From contig CAJQNG010000078.1 in NCBI GenBank assembly GCA_905479635.1, positions 1 to 37,549 on the forward strand: 37,549 nucleotides of DNA, in the 5' to 3' direction. The position numbers were made by a program, and so were the translations under genes. Of this stretch, positions 33,597 to 37,549 are shown one piece after another; position 1 is the first letter of the stretch, and every line of letters begins with the position of its first letter. The notes below the pieces were generated by a model. It did not search any database. It was not told the DNA's origin and saw only the letters and a list, made by a program, of their open reading frames with translations. The stretch is from an uncultured Boseongicola sp. (GTDB taxonomy: Bacteria; Pseudomonadota; Alphaproteobacteria; Rhodobacterales; Rhodobacteraceae).

Positions 33597-33824
33597 ATGA
33601 ATACGCAATTTGATTTCAAAAAGCTGGACGCTGATAAGATTGTCTACGTTCGTCAGGTGGCGGTCGCGGACCTGCCGGAAGATGTGCAGGATCAAGCCAT
33701 GGGCAGTGAGCATATCTATGCCGTCCATTCGGCTGATGGCGCGCGTCTTGCTTTGGTCAAAGACCGTTCGATGGCATTTGCTTTGGCGCGTCAGAACGAT
33801 TTCGCCCCGGTGAACGTTCACTAA
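33597..33824 (+). CDS. DUF1150 family protein
   Basis: This 75-residue protein (MNTQFDFKKLDADKIVYVRQ; later IYAVHSADGARLALVKDRSM and AFALARQNDFAPVNVH) matches the alphaproteobacterial DUF1150 family, commonly found next to an hsp20 gene. Function is unknown; the position suggests a partner or regulator of the small heat-shock protein. A good ribosome site (AGGAG, 33584-33588) precedes the ATG. A hairpin terminator follows. Confidence 0.88.
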   Translation: MNTQFDFKKLDADKIVYVRQVAVADLPEDVQDQAMGSEHIYAVHSADGARLALVKDRSMAFALARQNDFAPVNVH

Positions 33825-33831
33825 TTCCTTT

Positions 33832-33854
33832 GGGGGCGGGTTTCCCGCCCCTTT
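33832..33854 (+). terminator. Hairpin terminator after hsp20-DUF1150
   Basis: GGGGCGGG (33833-33840), a TTT loop, and CCCGCCCC (33844-33851) form an eight-pair, all-GC-rich stem with only a short T-run after it (TTT). It lies eight bases after the DUF1150 stop and separates this operon from pdxJ. Confidence 0.65.
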
Positions 33855-33914
33855 GCGCTTGTTAAGTCGGCGCGCGCTACTAGTCTCTGCCCAGACAAGG
33901 GCAAGGAGGCCAAC

Positions 33915-34664
33915 ATGGCAGAGCTAATCCCCCTCAGATTGGGCGTAAACATCGATCACGTGGCTACTGTGCGCAACGCGCGCGGAGGGGCGTATCCTGA
34001 CCCGTTGCGCGCGGCCAAGATTGCCGAGGAAGCCGGAGCAGACGGGATCACCGCGCATTTGCGCGAAGACCGCCGGCATATCTCGGATGCCGACATTGAT
34101 GGTCTGATGGACGTTTTGTCAGTGCCCTTGAATTTCGAGATGGCAGCGACGGACGAGATGCAAAAAATAGCATTGCGTCACAAGCCGCATGCTGTGTGTA
34201 TTGTTCCGGAAAAGCGGGAAGAGCGCACCACCGAGGGTGGGCTGGAAGTCGCGAGGGACGAGAACCGTCTGGCGCATTTTATCGCACCTTTGCGTGATGC
34301 CGGGTGCCGGGTCTCGATTTTCATCGCGGCAGAAATGCGCCAGATCGAGGCGGCGAACCGGATTGGCGCGGAAGTGATTGAATTGCACACCGGGGCGTAT
34401 TGCGAGGCCCATGCCGACGGTCTCTTCGAGGAACGCGACGCCGAGTTGGTGCGGCTTTGTGAGATGTCAAACTTCGCGCATTCGCTTGGGCTTGAGGTGC
34501 ATGCCGGACATGGACTGACGTATGACACGGTGGCGCCGGTGGCGGCGATTGCGGAAGTGCGGGAATTGAATATCGGGCATTTCCTGATTGGCGAGGCAAT
34601 CTTCCTGGGGCTTGAACCCGCGATCCGTGAAATGCGTACGATCATGGATGAGGCCCGAAAGTGA
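33915..34664 (+). CDS. pdxJ: Pyridoxine 5'-phosphate synthase
   Basis: This 249-residue TIM-barrel enzyme closes the pyridine ring of vitamin B6 from deoxyxylulose phosphate and 3-amino-2-oxopropyl phosphate. The motifs are [53 protein letters not shown], and [20 protein letters not shown]. The Gly- and Arg-rich phosphate sites are as in E. coli PdxJ. The ATG at 33915 follows AAGGAGG, a strong ribosome site. Its stop overlaps the GTG of a broken LysE-type gene. Downstream acpS, lepB and rnc continue the common alphaproteobacterial string. Confidence 0.96.
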   Translation: MAELIPLRLGVNIDHVATVRNARGGAYPDPLRAAKIAEEAGADGITAHLREDRRHISDADIDGLMDVLSVPLNFEMAATDEMQKIALRHKPHAVCIVPEKREERTTEGGLEVARDENRLAHFIAPLRDAGCRVSIFIAAEMRQIEAANRIGAEVIELHTGAYCEAHADGLFEERDAELVRLCEMSNFAHSLGLEVHAGHGLTYDTVAPVAAIAEVRELNIGHFLIGEAIFLGLEPAIREMRTIMDEARK

Positions 34665-35165
34665 GCATTGACCTTTGGGTTGTTCTTGTCGGCTGAATGT
34701 TAGCAGGCGCAAGCCCAGGTCCCGCGACTTTGGCAATCTCGTCGACGGCGATCGGAAAGGGACGGCGCGCATAAGTCGGCGCGGTGTATTTGTTATGACT
34801 GGCGATCGAATCGCTGCGGTCTGCGTGGTACGGCAAGGTCTTTGTCAGCAGGGGCAGACGGAAGCAGGCATAGTTTTCTGCGCGGCTTGGCGATCCACCT
34901 GACCAATCCGAAAGCTATTTTGGCCTGGGGCGCGATCTCTGCAATCGATTTGCTGCGAGACGCCTCGATGTGGGATGTCTGGTTTCTATATAGGGCATTA
35001 ATGGCCTGTTCATCGGTCGTGTTTCTTGGGTATGCGGTGTTGTTTTCCGCCAGAAGAATTATAGCGGGCTCTATGCGCGCAGCGCGGGTGTTTGACGCGG
35101 GCTTTGGGCGGTTGTTTGGCACCGCGTCGATCCGCGTTCTGACCGCGCGGATTGTACCGGGATAG
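34661..35165 (+). pseudogene. Broken LysE family exporter gene
   Basis: A GTG overlapping the pdxJ stop opens [11 protein letters not shown], then a TGA (34694-34696), then MLAGASPGPATLAISSTAIG, the LysE N-terminal signature. After GKGRRA another stop and an internal deletion follow, since VGAVYLL(stop)LAIESLR lies immediately afterwards where intact proteins have about 40 more residues. A frame change then leads to FLRGLAIHLTNPKAILAWGA, the LysE C-terminal motif, and on to the TAG at 35163. Two or more stops, a deletion and a shift make it clearly non-functional. Confidence 0.8.
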
Positions 35166-35175
35166 GCGCGGTACA

Positions 35176-35352
35176 AACGAAAATACTAAGCGCTTGCAGC
35201 GACAGTACTTTCCAAAAGGCACGGATTTGTCGATACATAGCCAAGCAAAGCTGAGTGCTGTCGCGAGACAGCGCAACGAACGGCCTCGAAAGACGCTGGG
35301 ACACGAAACTCCCGCAGAGCGTTTTAACGCATGTGTTGCGTCGACCGGTTGA
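35176..35352 (+). mobile_element. IS30-family transposase fragment (C-terminal end)
   Basis: This 58-residue tail of an IS30-type transposase reads [20 protein letters not shown], then [20 protein letters not shown] and [18 protein letters not shown], ending at a [13 protein letters not shown] and RPRKTLG are characteristic of IS30 transposases near the C-terminal end of the DDE core. Everything upstream of it is missing (the preceding 15 bases belong to the broken lysE), so only a remnant of the insertion is left. No inverted repeats could be matched by eye. Confidence 0.8.
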
Positions 35353-35374
35353 GCGCCCGTGCGCAACTGAGCTT

Positions 35375-35567
35375 TGCTGGTTATCCCGGGTTTGACGCTG
35401 TCGATCATCGCACGGCGGACGGCCGGGGCATCAGCCAGCGAGGTATTCCACGCCAGGTCACCGCAGCGGCACAGCATCAATGCAAAGATAAGGTTTAGCC
35501 CCATAGCGATGATGCTTAGACCAACACGGTTGCCAAAACCTTGCCAAGCCAGCGGTCGAGGCCTCAT
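35375..35567 (-). pseudogene. Possible fragment of a small membrane-protein gene cut by the IS30 scar
   Basis: On the minus strand an ATG at 35567 opens [20 protein letters not shown], then AMGLNLIFALMLCRCGDLAW with one clear membrane segment, and NTSLADAPAVRRAMIDSVKP. The frame continues into DNA that is the complement of the IS30 remnant, so the natural end is lost. Family not recognised. The membrane-protein-like composition is the only evidence; it could also be chance. Confidence 0.3.
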
Positions 35568-35596
35568 ATGGCAAGCGAAGTAACGCAGGCAGGCCT

Positions 35597-36043
35597 ATGA
35601 TCCTTGGTATCGGCACCGATCTTTGCAATATCGAGCGCATTGCAGGCGTTCTTGAGCGGCATGGCGACAGGTTTCGCAACCGTGTATTCACGGATATTGA
35701 ACAGGCAAAAGCCGAGCGGCGCGCGGATACGCCCGGAACCTATGCCAAGCGCTGGGCGGCGAAGGAAGCGTGCTCCAAAGCGCTAGGCACAGGTCTTCGC
35801 ATGGGGATTGCGTGGAAGGATATGTCGGTCACCAATATGTCGTCCGGCCAGCCGGTGATGCATGTGACGGGGTGGGCGCAAAAGCGGCTTGAGGCGATGA
35901 CGCCGCAGGGGTTTGAGGCCGTAATCCATGTGACATTGACCGATGATCACCCCTGGGCACAGGCCTTTGTGCTGATTGAGGCGCGCGCCCTTGGACAGTC
36001 TGGTGATATTCCGACGCCCGAGGCAACGCGGCGGCTTGCTTGA
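35597..36043 (+). CDS. acpS: Holo-[acyl-carrier-protein] synthase
   Basis: This 148-residue AcpS transfers the 4'-phosphopantetheine arm from CoA to acyl carrier protein. The magnesium-binding Asp is in [20 protein letters not shown] and the catalytic Glu lies in [37 protein letters not shown] is the closing block. The ATG at 35597 is fixed by the family start MIxGIGTDL. It lies in the pdxJ-acpS-lepB-rnc string, separated from pdxJ by decayed DNA. Confidence 0.95.
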   Translation: MILGIGTDLCNIERIAGVLERHGDRFRNRVFTDIEQAKAERRADTPGTYAKRWAAKEACSKALGTGLRMGIAWKDMSVTNMSSGQPVMHVTGWAQKRLEAMTPQGFEAVIHVTLTDDHPWAQAFVLIEARALGQSGDIPTPEATRRLA

Positions 36044-36067
36044 CAGGGCACCCGCCACGCCTCAGAA

Positions 36068-36088
36068 AGCCTCGACCTGAAAGAGGCT
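36068..36088 (+). promoter_or_regulatory. Hairpin covering the lepB ribosome-binding site
   Basis: AGCCTC (36068-36073) and GAGGCT (36083-36088) are perfect complements with a nine-base loop. The 3' arm contains the only plausible Shine-Dalgarno of lepB (GAGG at 36083-36086, ten bases before the ATG at 36097). Folding would hide it and could tune LepB translation. Confidence 0.4.
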
Positions 36089-36096
36089 GAACACAG

Positions 36097-36882
36097 ATGT
36101 CCGACAGTACCAGTACGATCCTAGACGGGATCGTCGAGACGATCAAAACCGTTGTCTATGCTCTTTTGATTGCGGGTGTCTTCCGCACCTTGTTTTTTCA
36201 GCCTTTTTGGATCCCGTCGGGGTCAATGAAAGACACTTTGTTGATTGGTGATTTCCTGTTCGTCAACAAGATGGCTTACGGCTATTCGCAGTATTCCTGT
36301 CCGTTCGGCATCTGTCCTATTGACGGGCGTATCTGGGGCGCAGAACCCGCGCGGGGAGACGTTGTTGTCTTTCGCCATCCGTCGAACGGTCAGGACTTTG
36401 TAAAGCGTTTGATTGGCATTCCGGGTGATACTATTCAGATGCGGACCGGCGTTTTGTATATCAACGGCTCGGCTGCTCCGCTGGTTCAAGAGGGAATGTT
36501 CACCGAAATCTACGAGCGGCAGGGTCCAATTGGGACGACGCCGATTTGTATCGAAATGCGCGTGTCGTTTGGCGATGAATGCGCGAAGGCGAAGGCGGTC
36601 GAGACGCTGCCCGACGGTACTCAGCATTCTGTTTTGGACGCCGGTCCGACACGTCTGGACAACACAGGCGTCACGCGGGTGCCTGAAGGCATGTACTTTT
36701 TCATGGGCGATAACCGCGATAATTCTACCGATAGCCGCGTGCCGCAGCCTTCTGGCGTGGGACTTGTGCCGTTTGAGAACCTGATCGGGCGTGCGGATCG
36801 CGTGGTCTTTTCGTCGGCGGGCCGGTCGTTGTTCTTCGTGTGGACATGGCGCATGGACCGGTTCTTTAAGGCAATTGAGTGA
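36097..36882 (+). CDS. lepB: Signal peptidase I
   Basis: This 261-residue inner-membrane peptidase removes signal peptides of exported proteins. There is one N-terminal membrane segment (about residues 16-33), then the catalytic Ser in [20 protein letters not shown] and the catalytic Lys in [19 protein letters not shown]. The third signature is the Gly/Asp-rich [16 protein letters not shown] Cys-containing insert ([20 protein letters not shown]) is typical of the alphaproteobacterial form. The stop overlaps the rnc start (TGATG). Confidence 0.96.
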   Translation: MSDSTSTILDGIVETIKTVVYALLIAGVFRTLFFQPFWIPSGSMKDTLLIGDFLFVNKMAYGYSQYSCPFGICPIDGRIWGAEPARGDVVVFRHPSNGQDFVKRLIGIPGDTIQMRTGVLYINGSAAPLVQEGMFTEIYERQGPIGTTPICIEMRVSFGDECAKAKAVETLPDGTQHSVLDAGPTRLDNTGVTRVPEGMYFFMGDNRDNSTDSRVPQPSGVGLVPFENLIGRADRVVFSSAGRSLFFVWTWRMDRFFKAIE

Positions 36883-37549
36883 TGAAGACCTCGGCTGAAC
36901 TTGATGCGTTTGCCGCCCGACTTGGGCACGCCTTCAAGCAGCCGGAGTTTCTGATCCGGGCCGTGACGCACCCTTCGATCGCAAGCGAGACCCGCCCCGA
37001 CAACCAGCGTCAGGAGTTTCTGGGTGATCGCGTGCTTGGGCTGGTGATTGCCGAGGCACTTTTGGATGCGGACCCAAGTGCTGCCGAAGGGCAACTTGCG
37101 CCCCGGTTTAATGCCTTGGTGCGCAAGGAAACCTGCGCTGCGGTTGCGCGTGATATCGACATTGGTGTTGTGCTGCGGCTTGGGCGATCCGAGATGATGT
37201 CCGGCGGGCGGCGCAAAGATGCCTTGTTGGCTGACGCGATGGAGGCGGTGATTGCTGCCGTCCATCAGGATGCAGGTTTCGCGGCGGCGCGCGATGTTGT
37301 GCTTCAGTTGTGGAAGTCGCGCATCGAGACCGTTGAAGGCGACGCGCGCGATCCTAAGACGTCGTTACAGGAATGGGCGCAGGCGCGCGGATTGGCGCCT
37401 CCGACCTACGAGGCAATTGGGCGCGAAGGCCCTGACCATGCGCCGATGTTTACGGTTGAAGCGCGTCTAAGCACCGGCGAGGCCGAAACCGCGAAGGCGA
37501 CGTCAAAGCGCGCGGCCGAGCAAGCATCGGCGAAGGCGCTTTTGGCACG
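36882..37549 (+). CDS. rnc: Ribonuclease III (3' end outside window)
   Basis: The ATG overlaps the lepB stop, and the frame runs uninterrupted to the right edge (222 codons). The RNase III domain shows [19 protein letters not shown], with Glu and Asp of the metal site, and [13 protein letters not shown], with the second Glu. The double-stranded-RNA-binding domain begins at [20 protein letters not shown] and continues through the edge. It processes rRNA and other double-stranded RNA. The gene usually following in this string is era. The last few residues lie beyond the window. Confidence 0.95.
   Translation, partial: MKTSAELDAFAARLGHAFKQPEFLIRAVTHPSIASETRPDNQRQEFLGDRVLGLVIAEALLDADPSAAEGQLAPRFNALVRKETCAAVARDIDIGVVLRLGRSEMMSGGRRKDALLADAMEAVIAAVHQDAGFAAARDVVLQLWKSRIETVEGDARDPKTSLQEWAQARGLAPPTYEAIGREGPDHAPMFTVEARLSTGEAETAKATSKRAAEQASAKALLA

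Noticed and set aside
35374-35583. Plus-strand open frame of 69 codons between the IS30 fragment and acpS.
   Set aside because: Its composition is not protein-like and it lies opposite the more plausible minus-strand membrane fragment.

Overview
The window looks like chromosome of an alphaproteobacterium, most likely a marine Rhodobacteraceae (roseobacter-type) species. This rests on the neighbourhoods (amidase - aminotransferase - ftsK - lolA; hsp20 - DUF1150; pdxJ - acpS - lepB - rnc; divergent hemC/hemE; purE-purK), the 41-residue form of ribosomal protein L36, and protein sequences that read like that family. It is mostly housekeeping DNA. No CRISPR array, prophage or intact insertion sequence is visible.

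Layout. 1-2522: the 3' end of a FAD-dependent oxidoreductase, a decayed small membrane-protein gene and two unrecognised membrane-associated genes. 2613-5597: thioredoxin/TPR chaperone, LON-domain protein, Trm112-like protein, and a convergent UbiH-type hydroxylase. 5684-11755: amidase, PLP aminotransferase, FtsK and LolA. 11763-15309: SLT-type lipoprotein, AEC permease, HspQ and a gamma-glutamyltransferase-like enzyme. 15549-19105: a stretch rich in broken genes (anti-sigma kinase, STAS antagonist, GFA-type zinc protein, ring-cleaving dioxygenase) interleaved with intact msrC, lysE-type and rluA-type genes. 19233-26740: Cys-cluster protein, aldehyde dehydrogenase, rpmJ, tRNA-Val(GAC), N-formylglutamate amidohydrolase, small secreted/membrane proteins, lytic transglycosylase, a broken receiver gene, and glutathionyl-hydroquinone reductase. 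26753-32721: haem genes hemC/hemE, a 3-hydroxyisobutyrate-dehydrogenase-like enzyme, an EamA permease, a Nudix protein, purK and purE. 32782-37549: YdcH-like protein, an RpoH-type promoter driving hsp20 and a DUF1150 gene, then pdxJ, a decay/IS30 scar, acpS, lepB and the start of rnc.

The most striking pattern is gene decay. At least seven genes are broken by stops, single-base frameshifts or internal deletions, and an IS30 transposase fragment lies beside one of them. Their homologies are still readable across frames. The broken genes are all accessory (signalling, efflux, detoxification), while the intervening housekeeping genes are intact. That argues for recent relaxed selection rather than poor sequence, although sequencing error in single cases cannot be excluded from the sequence alone. 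The decayed STAS/anti-sigma pair suggests loss of a partner-switching regulatory module.

I did not find a convincing new multi-gene system. The better leads are the RpoH promoter, the palindrome-rich divergent region at 26177-26392, the hairpin covering the lepB ribosome-binding site, and the decayed partner-switch.
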